A stretch of DNA of 64,000 bases from CALKJP01 sp046299555. Its GTDB lineage: Bacteria > Bacteroidota > Bacteroidia > JACCXN01. Shown one piece after another: positions 43,735-51,581 of this stretch (the first letter of the stretch is position 1; each line of letters opens with the position of its first letter). Location: the NCBI GenBank assembly GCA_046299555.1, contig JBKBHS010000001.1:744001-808000 (forward strand). The letters are read 5' to 3'. Below the pieces are notes generated by a model. That model worked only from the letters and a program-made list of their open reading frames with translations, was not told the origin of the DNA and did not search any database. Both the position numbers and the translations under genes were made by a program.

Positions 43735-45456
43735 ATGATGAAAACTATTAAAGTTCAGCCAATTACCATGCTTTTAGCAGCAGGCATCGTAATTTCCGGT
43801 TGTGATGGATTAGGTAAAATGGTAAAAAATGCCAACCAAGTAAAATATGAAGTAACACCCAATCCTTTAGAATTACATGGAGATAGTGTTGCTGTAAATA
43901 TTAACGTTAAATATCCTGCTAAATTCTTTGCAAAGAAAGCAGCGGTAGAAGCTACTCCTGTTTTAAAAGGTAGTGGAGATGAAAAAGCTTTCAAATCTGT
44001 TAAATTTAAAGGTGAAAAATCAACTGCAGAAGGAACTGTAATAGCTTATGCAAATGGTGGTTCTTATGCATATTCTGATAAAATTGCTTATTCTCCTGAT
44101 TTAAAAGTTTCAGATTTAAAAATTAAAGCTGTTGCTTCAGTAAAATCTAAATCTAAAGAATTTGCAGAAGTAAAGGTTGGAGAAGGTGTAATTACAACTC
44201 CATTATTAGTAGCAAATGATGACAAACCAAGCTTAGGCGCTGATAAGTTTACTAAAACAGTTCCAAGAAATTATTCTGCTGATATTCATTTCTTAATTCA
44301 AAGTGCTGAAGTACGTGGCTCTGAATTAAGTCAATCAGACATTAAAGGTTTAAAAGAATACTTTAAAACAGGTAAAGAAAAAGGATATATTTACAATGGT
44401 GTAAGTATTCATGCATATGCTTCGCCTGATGGTGAAGAAGCATTAAACACCGGATTATCTGAAAATCGTGCAAAAAATGCTGCACGTGTAATAGCAGATC
44501 AATTCAAAGCTGCAAAAATCGAGGCAGTAAAAAATGCTGATTTCATTAAAACAGCTAACACACCTGAAGATTGGGAAGGATTCAAATCGTTAATGCAACA
44601 ATCCGATATTAAAGATAAAGATTTAATTATTCGTGTATTAGAAATGTACAGCGATCCGGTTCAAAGAGAAAAAGAAATTAAAAATTTAGCTGCTACATAC
44701 AAAGAAGTTGCTGACAAAATTCTTCCTCAGTTAAGAAGAGCCATGATTACTATCAATGCAGAAGAGCCAAGCAGAACAGATGAGCAAATATCTGCCTTAG
44801 TTGTATCCTCTCCTGATTCTTTATCAATTGAGGAAATTTTATATGCAGCTACTTTAACAACAGATTTAGATAAAAAACTTAGCATCTATAGATCGGCTCA
44901 AAGAGTATATCCTCAAGATTGGAGAGGTTTTAACAATGCAGGTTACGTATTAATTTTACAAAACAAATTAAGCGAAGCTAAGGCTGAATTAGATAAAGCT
45001 AATTCAATTTCTGCCAATAATCCTATAGTTTTAAATAATATGGGAGTTGTGGCACACTTACAAGGTGATAGAAAGAAAGCAGAAGAATACTTTACAAATT
45101 CATCTGATGCGAATGCAAAATATAACTTAGGAATAATTCAAATTCAAAAAGGTAATTATACCGCAGCTGTTTCAAGTTTAAATGCAGAGAAATCTTATAA
45201 TTTAGCTTTGGCGCAATTGTTAAATGGTAATGCCGATGCAGCTTTATCTACATTAGAGGCTTCAAAAGATAAAGATTCTGCACGTGGATATTACTTAAAA
45301 GCAATAATCGGTGCACGCAAAGGAGATGTTAATTTAATGATTAATAATCTTAAAAATTGTGTGGCTAAAGATGCTTCATATAAAGCCAAAGCAAAAGAAG
45401 ATATGGAATTTGCTAAATATAAATCGAACGCTGAATTTGCCGGAGTAATTAATTAA
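43735..45456 (+). CDS. OmpA-like lipoprotein with TPR repeats
   Basis: A 573-residue protein whose signal peptide ends in IVISGC (lipobox, Cys ~23), so it is probably a lipoprotein. An N-terminal beta domain (~30-165) is followed by an OmpA-like peptidoglycan-binding region (~180-260; FLIQSAEVRGSELSQSD, SIHAYASPDGEEALNTGLS and ENRAKNAARV) and a C-terminal TPR array (~390-565; GFNNAGYVLILQNKLSEA, NPIVLNNMGVVAHLQGDRKK). It would bridge envelope and cell wall. The relation to T9SS components such as PorE or PorW is only by general architecture. A strong terminator follows. Confidence 0.75.
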   Translation: MMKTIKVQPITMLLAAGIVISGCDGLGKMVKNANQVKYEVTPNPLELHGDSVAVNINVKYPAKFFAKKAAVEATPVLKGSGDEKAFKSVKFKGEKSTAEGTVIAYANGGSYAYSDKIAYSPDLKVSDLKIKAVASVKSKSKEFAEVKVGEGVITTPLLVANDDKPSLGADKFTKTVPRNYSADIHFLIQSAEVRGSELSQSDIKGLKEYFKTGKEKGYIYNGVSIHAYASPDGEEALNTGLSENRAKNAARVIADQFKAAKIEAVKNADFIKTANTPEDWEGFKSLMQQSDIKDKDLIIRVLEMYSDPVQREKEIKNLAATYKEVADKILPQLRRAMITINAEEPSRTDEQISALVVSSPDSLSIEEILYAATLTTDLDKKLSIYRSAQRVYPQDWRGFNNAGYVLILQNKLSEAKAELDKANSISANNPIVLNNMGVVAHLQGDRKKAEEYFTNSSDANAKYNLGIIQIQKGNYTAAVSSLNAEKSYNLALAQLLNGNADAALSTLEASKDKDSARGYYLKAIIGARKGDVNLMINNLKNCVAKDASYKAKAKEDMEFAKYKSNAEFAGVIN

Positions 45457-45481
45457 TAGTTTTCACTTAATATATATTATG

Positions 45482-45514
45482 AAAAAAAGGCGGAATTTAT
45501 TCCGCCTTTTTTTT
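45482..45514 (+). terminator. Intrinsic terminator after the OmpA/TPR gene
   Basis: GGCGGAA-TTTA-TTCCGCC (489-506 within 45489-45506) with seven A before and eight T after; textbook rho-independent terminator. Confidence 0.9.
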
Positions 45515-45614
45515 AGTAAGATTTTTTAAAAAAAAATAAATTTAAAACTTTTGTCAATTATTAATAAACTATTAAATTCGCAGTAATTAATAACCAATTA
45601 AAAAAATAATTAAA

Positions 45615-45839
45615 ATGAAAAAAGTATTCTCTATTGTAGCTGCAGTTGTAATTGCTGCTTCTTTTGCATCATGTAAAAAATGTACTACTTGTAAGTATGA
45701 TTATACTGCTTATGGTGTAAATTATACTTACACTTATCCTGAACAATGCGGCAAAAAGAAAGAAATTGAAGATTTTAAAACAGCTTGTAAAAACGCAGCA
45801 GCTGTTTACGGTGCAACTTGTTCTTGTACTGATAAATAG
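45615..45839 (+). CDS. Cys-rich mini-lipoprotein A
   Basis: A 74-residue predicted lipoprotein: signal peptide with lipobox SFASC (Cys20), then a 54-residue mature part with seven further cysteines (CKKCTTCKYDY, YPEQCGKKKEI, TACKN and CSC near the end). The cysteines probably form disulfides or bind metal. It is a clear paralogue of the next gene, sharing the lipidated Cys-x-x-Cys-x-x-Cys start, YPE-x-CGKKK and the C-x-C end. It has its own terminator, so the two are separate transcripts. No known function. Confidence 0.7.
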   Translation: MKKVFSIVAAVVIAASFASCKKCTTCKYDYTAYGVNYTYTYPEQCGKKKEIEDFKTACKNAAAVYGATCSCTDK

Positions 45840-45860
45840 TTTTAACTAAAAAATTAAAAA

Positions 45861-45893
45861 AGCCTTACCTGATTTTTCGGGTAAGGCTTTTTT
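45861..45893 (+). terminator. Intrinsic terminator after mini-lipoprotein A
   Basis: AGCCTTACC (45861-45869) pairs with GGTAAGGCT (45880-45888) followed by T run; A-rich 5' flank. Confidence 0.88.
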
Positions 45894-45939
45894 ATTTGTT
45901 TTAAAAAAAATACATTTGCTTAAATCAATTTTCCATTTT

Positions 45940-46179
45940 ATGAAAAATATAATTATTGCAGTAATAGCTTTATCAGCACTAACTTTTACTTCATGCAGAA
46001 AATGTGTAACCTGTTATTATAAGTATAAAACAGGCGGCAATTGGGATGTATATATGTATCCTGAAGAATGCGGTAAAAAGAAAGATTTAGAACGTTTTAG
46101 AAACGAGTGTAAAGCAGAAGCAGCTACTCGAAACACAACCTGTACTTGTAATGATAATTCTTCAACTACCGAAGGTTAA
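45940..46179 (+). CDS. Cys-rich mini-lipoprotein B
   Basis: A 79-residue predicted lipoprotein with lipobox TFTSC (Cys19) and a mature part containing CRKCVTCYYKYK, YPEECGKKKDLERF, NECKAE and CTCND, in the same order and spacing as mini-lipoprotein A. ATG 45940 is chosen because it begins the signal peptide; an in-frame upstream start at 45916 would add eight unsupported residues. Its stop overlaps the stop of the convergent SpoU methylase gene. Sequence identity with A is moderate, so the duplication is not recent. Confidence 0.68.
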   Translation: MKNIIIAVIALSALTFTSCRKCVTCYYKYKTGGNWDVYMYPEECGKKKDLERFRNECKAEAATRNTTCTCNDNSSTTEG

Positions 46180-46706
46180 TGTAATTGTTTAAATAATTCC
46201 CACATTACAATTCCGGCACTCACAGCAACATTTAAAGAATGCTTAGTGCCTGTTTGAGGAATTTCAATAGCTGCATTACATAATTTTAAAGCATTTTCAT
46301 CAACTCCGGAAACTTCATTCCCAAATACGAATGCAAGTTTCCGGTTTTTTTCTTCTATTTGAAATTTATTTAAAGGCATACTGTTTTCAATTTGTTCAAC
46401 GGCATAAATAAAAAAATCATTTTTTTTAAGTTCTTCTAATGCAATATTTGTTTCTTTAAAATATTTCCATGCTACACTGTCGGTAGCTCCTAATGCAGTT
46501 TTTTGAATTTCCTTATGCGGTGGAGTTCCTGTAATGCCGCATAAATAAAGTGCTTCAATTGAAAAAGCATCAGCAGTTCTAAAAATACTACCTACATTTA
46601 AAAGACTACGAACGTTATCTAATACTATTACAATAGGAAGTTTTTCGGAAGATTTAAATTCTTCAACAGATTTTCTTCCCAATTCTTCCATGCTTAATTT
46701 TTTCAT
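46176..46706 (-). CDS. SpoU/TrmH family RNA 2'-O-methyltransferase
   Basis: A 176-residue SPOUT methylase with the three family motifs: NVRSLLNVGSIFRTADA (motif 1), FVFGNEVSGVDENAL (motif 2) and IPQTGTKHSLNVAVSAGIVMWE (motif 3, deep trefoil knot binding SAM). The short length without an N-terminal RNA-binding extension resembles TrmH/TrmL-like tRNA methylases; the target nucleotide is not predictable. It overlaps nadR by four bases. Confidence 0.9.
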   Translation of the reverse strand: MKKLSMEELGRKSVEEFKSSEKLPIVIVLDNVRSLLNVGSIFRTADAFSIEALYLCGITGTPPHKEIQKTALGATDSVAWKYFKETNIALEELKKNDFFIYAVEQIENSMPLNKFQIEEKNRKLAFVFGNEVSGVDENALKLCNAAIEIPQTGTKHSLNVAVSAGIVMWELFKQLH

Positions 46707-47230
46707 GTTGGTTTTATTTTAAAAAAATCTTGAATGGATTTAATAGCATTATTTAGTCTAGAATTGCCTACACCAAATATTTCAACAAAATTAAATTGTC
46801 TTGAAATTAATTCGTTTTTATAGATAGTAAAAAAATATTCTCTTCTGTGTGGATTTTCTCTAACTCCATCGGGTTCCCAAGGTATATCAGGGTGAGTGAG
46901 CAGATATAAATCGTAATTTTGTTTGTTTAGTGCATTTTGAATAAAATCAGGACAGGTTTTAAAAACATCTTCAGCCCAAACTTTTGCAATAATTAATTCT
47001 GTGTCAATAAACAGAAATTGATTGGCTGTTTTTTCTTTTTCTTTTTCAATTTCTAATTGTTTTTTAGAAATGATTATTATATCATCAAGCGTATAGGGAC
47101 GATTTAATGTTGCAACATAGGTTCTGGCATATTCTTCTACCCATTCTGTTCTAAAATGTTTAGCTAATTTTTCGGAAAGTTCCGATTTCCCTGTAGACTC
47201 AGGACCTATAAGTGCAACTTTTTTAAGCAT
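46703..47230 (-). CDS. nadR: NadR-like ribosylnicotinamide kinase
   Basis: A 175-residue AAA-type kinase homologous to the C-terminal domain of NadR, which phosphorylates nicotinamide riboside to NMN. The P-loop GPESTGKSELSEKL (~9-22), WVEEYARTYV (~31-40) and FIDTELIIAKVW (~72-83) are intact, as is DIPWEPDGVRENPHRR. No NMN adenylyltransferase or HTH domain is present, so only the kinase step is encoded. It overlaps the upstream pnuC by eight bases, which strongly supports nicotinamide riboside as substrate. Confidence 0.88.
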   Translation of the reverse strand: MLKKVALIGPESTGKSELSEKLAKHFRTEWVEEYARTYVATLNRPYTLDDIIIISKKQLEIEKEKEKTANQFLFIDTELIIAKVWAEDVFKTCPDFIQNALNKQNYDLYLLTHPDIPWEPDGVRENPHRREYFFTIYKNELISRQFNFVEIFGVGNSRLNNAIKSIQDFFKIKPT

Positions 47231-47825
47231 GCTGTTGTAGGTATGATTTTTTCCAGCTTATATAGCCGTAAATGGAAAGTATTGTAAATAATATATAAAG
47301 TAATCCAGTTAAATATAATTCTCGAGAACTGTATAAGAAAAATGAAACCAAATCAATTACTATCCAATACAGCCAGTTTTCGAGTACTTTTTGGGCTACC
47401 ATCCAAGTTGCATATAGACTGAAAACAGTTGTAAACGCATCAATGTAAGGAGCAGCAGCATTGGTGTATTTACTTAAGAAAAAACCTGCGATGAATGTTG
47501 TAATGGATGAAACAAAAATATTTATAAGATGTAATTTAAGGGGTATCTGAATAATTTTTTTAGATTGATTGCTTTTTAATTTATTGTATTTCCATTTATA
47601 CCAACCAACTATTGCCATTATTAAATAAAAAAATTGCAATAATGTTTCTGCATATAAATGAGCTCGAATGCACAAAAAAATATAAATGGAAACACTTGTA
47701 AATGCACAATACCATGCCATAATGTTTTCTCTGGCAATTAGAATTACATAGCAAATGCTAAGAAATACCGCAATGGTTTCCGGGATATTTAATGATTGTA
47801 TAAATGAAGAAAGATATTGTTCCAT
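47223..47825 (-). CDS. pnuC: Nicotinamide riboside transporter PnuC
   Basis: A 200-residue membrane protein with about seven helices and the PnuC segments TIAVFLSICYVILIARENIMAWY near the N-terminus (ENI/W-type entry motif), YLIMAIVGWYKWK and the final FTILSIYGYISWKK. It brings nicotinamide riboside into the cell by facilitated diffusion with metabolic trapping by NadR, whose gene follows with an eight-base overlap. The start directly abuts the stop of pcrB. Confidence 0.92.
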   Translation of the reverse strand: MEQYLSSFIQSLNIPETIAVFLSICYVILIARENIMAWYCAFTSVSIYIFLCIRAHLYAETLLQFFYLIMAIVGWYKWKYNKLKSNQSKKIIQIPLKLHLINIFVSSITTFIAGFFLSKYTNAAAPYIDAFTTVFSLYATWMVAQKVLENWLYWIVIDLVSFFLYSSRELYLTGLLYILFTILSIYGYISWKKSYLQQHA

Positions 47826-48575
47826 TTACAATTTAGAAATTGCAACACTAATATCATTAATCAGTCCGGGAGACTTTTCAACAGCATTTCCTACAACAAT
47901 AATATCGGCTCCTGCATTGCAGGCATTTACTGCTTTTTCAACAGAGTTTATTCCACCACCAATAATAAGTGGGCAACTTATAGTTTTTTTTACATGAGAA
48001 ATAATTTCTGATGGGATACAATTTTCAGCTCCGCTACCACCATCTAAATAAATTAATTTTAATCCGAGCATTTCACCTGCTAAGGCAGTGCAGGCAGCAA
48101 TTTCCGGCTTGTTAGAAGGTATTGGAAAGGTGTTGCTAATGTAGGATACTGTAGTACTTTTTCCGCTCTCAATTAAAATATAACCGGTAGGTAAAATTTC
48201 AATTTTACTTTCTTTAAGATAAGGCGCTGCAATAACATGTTGTCCTATGAGATATTCCGGATTTCTACCTGAAATTAATGAAAGCAGAAGAATGCCGTCT
48301 GCATATTTACTTACTTGCATTGAACTTCCGGGAAATAGTAAAACGGGAATTTGTGTTAGTTTTTTTATTTCATTTAGAAATAAATCAAATTTGGATGGTG
48401 CATATAAAATGCTTCCTCCGTAAAAAATATAATCTACATTACTAATATTGCATAAATCAATAGTAGTTGAAACTTCTTGTAATGTTAGCTTATCGGGATC
48501 AATTAAAACGGCTAATTGCTTTTTATTTAAAGCAATGTTGTTTTTAATAGTATTAAAAATTGTTGTTTTAAACAT
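47826..48575 (-). CDS. pcrB: Geranylgeranylglyceryl phosphate synthase family protein (PcrB-like)
   Basis: A 249-residue TIM-barrel prenyltransferase of the GGGP synthase family, which joins a polyprenyl diphosphate to glycerol-1-phosphate; first known from archaea but widespread in Bacteroidota. LAVLIDPDKLT near the N-terminus, FYGGSILYAP, VLLFPGSSMQVS, YLDGGSGAENCIP and LIIGGGINSVEKA and VVGNAVEKSP mark the phosphate-binding loops. The bacterial product and its use are not settled. It abuts pnuC (no gap) and follows the phosphopantetheinyl transferase by 16 bases. Confidence 0.9.
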   Translation of the reverse strand: MFKTTIFNTIKNNIALNKKQLAVLIDPDKLTLQEVSTTIDLCNISNVDYIFYGGSILYAPSKFDLFLNEIKKLTQIPVLLFPGSSMQVSKYADGILLLSLISGRNPEYLIGQHVIAAPYLKESKIEILPTGYILIESGKSTTVSYISNTFPIPSNKPEIAACTALAGEMLGLKLIYLDGGSGAENCIPSEIISHVKKTISCPLIIGGGINSVEKAVNACNAGADIIVVGNAVEKSPGLINDISVAISKL

Positions 48576-48591
48576 TAATTTTTTAAGTCAA

Positions 48592-49227
48592 TTATTCCTC
48601 AATGGCATAAACAATGGCATGGTCAATCCAGTGTTTATAATAAAGTTTTGCCTTTAGTAGTTCGCTATTATTTAATATTTCACCGTAAAAGTTATTGGTA
48701 CCTATACCAATAACCTTAATTTGTTTTGCAAATATGAGACTTTTTTTTCCATAAAGCTTATACAAAGCTTCTTTTGCAGCCCAATAAATAGTAGCGTAAA
48801 GTTCTTTATCTAATTGTTTGCTAAGTGTTTTATATTCTTCAGGGCTTAAAAATTTTGAGGCAACTTTTAAAGCTTTATTTCCAATTTTTTCTATATCAAC
48901 GCCTACACGTTTTTCAGAATGAACAAAACTTGCAACATAATTGTTGGTGTGAGATAATGAAAGATAATAATTACTTTGCGTAAAATGAGGTTTTTTAAAC
49001 TCATCATAGTATATGGAACTAAAATCGCCTGCTAGTTGTTTACTCAGCCAAATTGCTGTTGCTCTTTCTAATTTTCGAGTGTTTGATGTTAATTCATCAA
49101 TGTATTTTTGTTCAGGAATAGATATTTCATTTCGAAGAAGCGATAATTTATACACAGGAGGTAGCTTAGCAATTCCCAATTTTCCGTGTTTATCAACTGG
49201 TTCGATATAAATTTCGGTTATTTGCAA
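48592..49227 (-). CDS. 4'-phosphopantetheinyl transferase superfamily protein
   Basis: A 211-residue Sfp-type enzyme that attaches phosphopantetheine from CoA to carrier proteins. The signatures are YLSLSHTNNYVASF (~93), GVDIEKIG (~111-118, metal-binding D-x-E) and the W..KEALYKLYGKK motif (~152-162, FATIYWAAKEALYK region). The start codon is TTG. It may serve fatty-acid ACP or a secondary-metabolite system; nothing in the window decides. It begins a leftward set with pcrB, pnuC, nadR and the SpoU methylase. Confidence 0.88.
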   Translation of the reverse strand: MQITEIYIEPVDKHGKLGIAKLPPVYKLSLLRNEISIPEQKYIDELTSNTRKLERATAIWLSKQLAGDFSSIYYDEFKKPHFTQSNYYLSLSHTNNYVASFVHSEKRVGVDIEKIGNKALKVASKFLSPEEYKTLSKQLDKELYATIYWAAKEALYKLYGKKSLIFAKQIKVIGIGTNNFYGEILNNSELLKAKLYYKHWIDHAIVYAIEE

Positions 49228-49268
49228 TTTAATGCGAATTTAGAGTTTGAAACTACATCAATTATCAG

Positions 49269-49276
49269 TAATTTTG
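49269..49276 (+). promoter_or_regulatory. Promoter element for ahcY
   Basis: TAATTTTG followed by C, 34 bases before the ahcY ATG; TAnnTTTG match. Confidence 0.55.
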
Positions 49277-49310
49277 CTATTCATTTGTTTAATTTAAAAA
49301 TAAAATAACA

Positions 49311-50624
49311 ATGTCACACACAGCAGAAAAAATTAAGTATAAAGTTAAAGATATTTCTTTAGCGGAGTGGGGTAGAAAAGAAATTAAATTAGCAGAAGCA
49401 GAAATGCCCGGTTTAATGGCACTTCGCGAAGAATATGGTAAAAGCAAACCATTGGCAGGTGCTCGTATTGCAGGATGTCTTCATATGACTATTCAAACGG
49501 CCGTATTAATAGAAACTTTAGTTGAATTAGGAGCTGAAGTTACTTGGTCATCTTGTAATATTTTTTCTACTCAAGATCATGCCGCAGCAGCTATTGCCGC
49601 AGCAGGAATTCCGGTATTTGCATGGAAAGGGATGAATGAACAAGAGTTTGATTGGTGTATAGAACAAACCTTGTTTGCGTTTAAAGATGGAAAACCATTA
49701 AATATGATTTTAGATGATGGCGGTGATTTAACAAACATGGTTCTTGACCGTTATCCGGAATTAGTGAAAGATATTCGTGGAATTTCTGAAGAAACAACCA
49801 CAGGAGTACATCGTCTTTATGAACGTATGCGTAAAGGAACTTTGCCTTTACCCGCAATTAATGTTAATGACTCAGTTACCAAATCAAAGTTTGATAATAA
49901 ATACGGTTGTCGCGAATCTTTAGTAGATGCTATTCGTAGAGCAACCGATTTAATGTTAGCCGGTAAAGTAGCGGTTGTAGCCGGTTTTGGAGATGTTGGT
50001 AAAGGTTCTGCTGAATCATTAAAAGATGCAAAAGTTAGAACCATTGTTACTGAAATAGACCCTATTTGTGCCTTACAGGCTGCAATGGAAGGTTATGAAG
50101 TAAAAAAAATGATTGATGCTGTTAAAGAAGCAGATATTATTGTTACGGCTACAGGAAATTGCAATATTATAACCGAAAAGCATTTTAGATTAATGAAACA
50201 TAATGCTGTAGTTTGTAATATTGGCCACTTTGATAACGAAATTGATATGGCATGGCTAAACAAACACTATGGCCATACCAAAGATACTATCAAACCTCAG
50301 GTTGATAAATACACCATTGATGGAAAAGATATTATCGTTTTAGCTGAAGGACGTTTAGTAAACTTAGGTTGTGCCATGGGGCATCCATCATTTGTTATGT
50401 CAAACTCATTTACCAACCAAACATTAGCTCAAATTGAGTTATGGACTAATCATGGTAAATACGAAAACAAAGTTTATACATTACCAAAGCATTTAGATGA
50501 AAAAGTTGCTCGTTTACACTTAAAGAAAATAGGTGTTGAAATTGATGAATTAACAGATGAACAAGCAGCTTATATTGGAGTACCTAAAAACGGACCATTT
50601 AAAAACGAGATGTACAGATATTAG
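49311..50624 (+). CDS. ahcY: Adenosylhomocysteinase
   Basis: A 437-residue NAD-dependent enzyme hydrolysing S-adenosylhomocysteine to homocysteine and adenosine, closing the methyl cycle. MPGLMALREEYG, GCLHMTIQTAVLIETL, SSCNIFSTQDHAAAA, the NAD-binding loop VAGFGDVGKGSAESL (~221-235) and LAEGRLVNLGCAMGHPSFVM are all present; the C-terminus ends in the conserved K..YRY. It works with the SAM-regulated methionine operon of this window, but is a separate transcription unit with no riboswitch. A terminator follows. Confidence 0.97.
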   Translation: MSHTAEKIKYKVKDISLAEWGRKEIKLAEAEMPGLMALREEYGKSKPLAGARIAGCLHMTIQTAVLIETLVELGAEVTWSSCNIFSTQDHAAAAIAAAGIPVFAWKGMNEQEFDWCIEQTLFAFKDGKPLNMILDDGGDLTNMVLDRYPELVKDIRGISEETTTGVHRLYERMRKGTLPLPAINVNDSVTKSKFDNKYGCRESLVDAIRRATDLMLAGKVAVVAGFGDVGKGSAESLKDAKVRTIVTEIDPICALQAAMEGYEVKKMIDAVKEADIIVTATGNCNIITEKHFRLMKHNAVVCNIGHFDNEIDMAWLNKHYGHTKDTIKPQVDKYTIDGKDIIVLAEGRLVNLGCAMGHPSFVMSNSFTNQTLAQIELWTNHGKYENKVYTLPKHLDEKVARLHLKKIGVEIDELTDEQAAYIGVPKNGPFKNEMYRY

Positions 50625-50649
50625 TAGAGTAGAAAAGAAGTTTTTTATT

Positions 50650-50680
50650 AAAAAGCCTCTCCATTTTGGAGAGGCTTTTT
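50650..50680. terminator. Bidirectional terminator between ahcY and proC
   Basis: GCCTCTCC (50655-50662) and GGAGAGGC (50668-50675) around ATTTT, with A run before and T run after; serves both convergent genes. Confidence 0.9.
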
Positions 50681-51482
50681 AATTTTCAGAAAGTTCTTTA
50701 GCCCTATGTTCTGCTTTTAGCAAAGCCTCAATGATATGTTTGTTTACATTTGAATTATTCATGTGAGATAAGGCTGCTTCAGTGGTGCCGCCTTTAGAGG
50801 CAACGGTTTTAATTAATTCATCGGTGCTTTTTCCTGAACTGTTTAATAAGTGAAAAGAACCCAACATGGTTTGTTGAACCAATTGTGTGGCTACTTGTTT
50901 GCTTAATCCCATTTCAATTCCAGCTTCAATCATCGCTTGCACAAAGTAGTAAAAGTAGGCAGGACCGCTTCCGCTAATAGCTGTAACGGCATTTAATTTT
51001 TCTTCATCATCAAAATATACAATTCTACCTGTAGTAGAAAGTATGGTTTCTGCCTTACGTAATAATTCTGAACTTATTTGTGGATGAGCTGAAAAGCCTG
51101 TTATGCCTAGTCCATATTCAACCGGAGCATTAGGCATGGCACGAACAATATGAACATGATTAAAAACTTGAGCTAATCGCATATTTGAAATACCTGCCAT
51201 AATTGAAACCAGCAAGGTTTTTTCAGTCAAAACAGGTTTGATGTAGGGTATTACTTGTGAAAAATCCTGAGGTTTTATGGCTAATAAAATTACTTCTGAA
51301 TCATCAATTTTAAGTTCATTAATTGCGCCTACAATGCCAAGATTTAAAGCTTCAATACTCTTTTTTCTTTCGGGTAATTTTTCAATCAATAATAATTCTT
51401 CTTTGCTGCAAAGCCCATATTTTAAAAAAGCTCTCGCATAGATTAAGCCCATGTTTCCGCATCCTATAATACTGATTTGCAT
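50679..51482 (-). CDS. proC: Pyrroline-5-carboxylate reductase
   Basis: A 267-residue enzyme for the last step of proline synthesis. The N-terminal Rossmann motif IIGCGNMGLIYARAF (~4-18), LAIKPQDF, VSIMAGIS, VRAMPNAPVEYG and the C-terminal signature ISGSGPAYFYYFVQAMIEAG with a later SKGGTTEAAL are intact. A TACCTTTG promoter element lies 19 bases upstream. It is divergent from mutS. Confidence 0.95.
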   Translation of the reverse strand: MQISIIGCGNMGLIYARAFLKYGLCSKEELLLIEKLPERKKSIEALNLGIVGAINELKIDDSEVILLAIKPQDFSQVIPYIKPVLTEKTLLVSIMAGISNMRLAQVFNHVHIVRAMPNAPVEYGLGITGFSAHPQISSELLRKAETILSTTGRIVYFDDEEKLNAVTAISGSGPAYFYYFVQAMIEAGIEMGLSKQVATQLVQQTMLGSFHLLNSSGKSTDELIKTVASKGGTTEAALSHMNNSNVNKHIIEALLKAEHRAKELSEN

Positions 51483-51501
51483 AAAACTATATTTTGGAGA
51501 G

Positions 51502-51509
51502 CAAAGGTA
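51502..51509 (-). promoter_or_regulatory. Promoter element for proC
   Basis: TACCTTTG followed by C on the minus strand, 19 bases before the proC ATG. Confidence 0.55.
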
Positions 51510-51568
51510 TGTGAAATGTTTTTAACAATCTGTTTATAAAAAGCCTTAATTAGCCTCGATAGTATTTG

Positions 51569-51576
51569 TATTTTTA
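51569..51576 (+). promoter_or_regulatory. Possible promoter element for mutS
   Basis: TATTTTTA (one mismatch to TAnnTTTG) ending five bases before the mutS ATG, so the mRNA would be leaderless; an alternative TATTTG at 51563 is less well placed. Confidence 0.4.
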
Positions 51577-51581
51577 CACTC

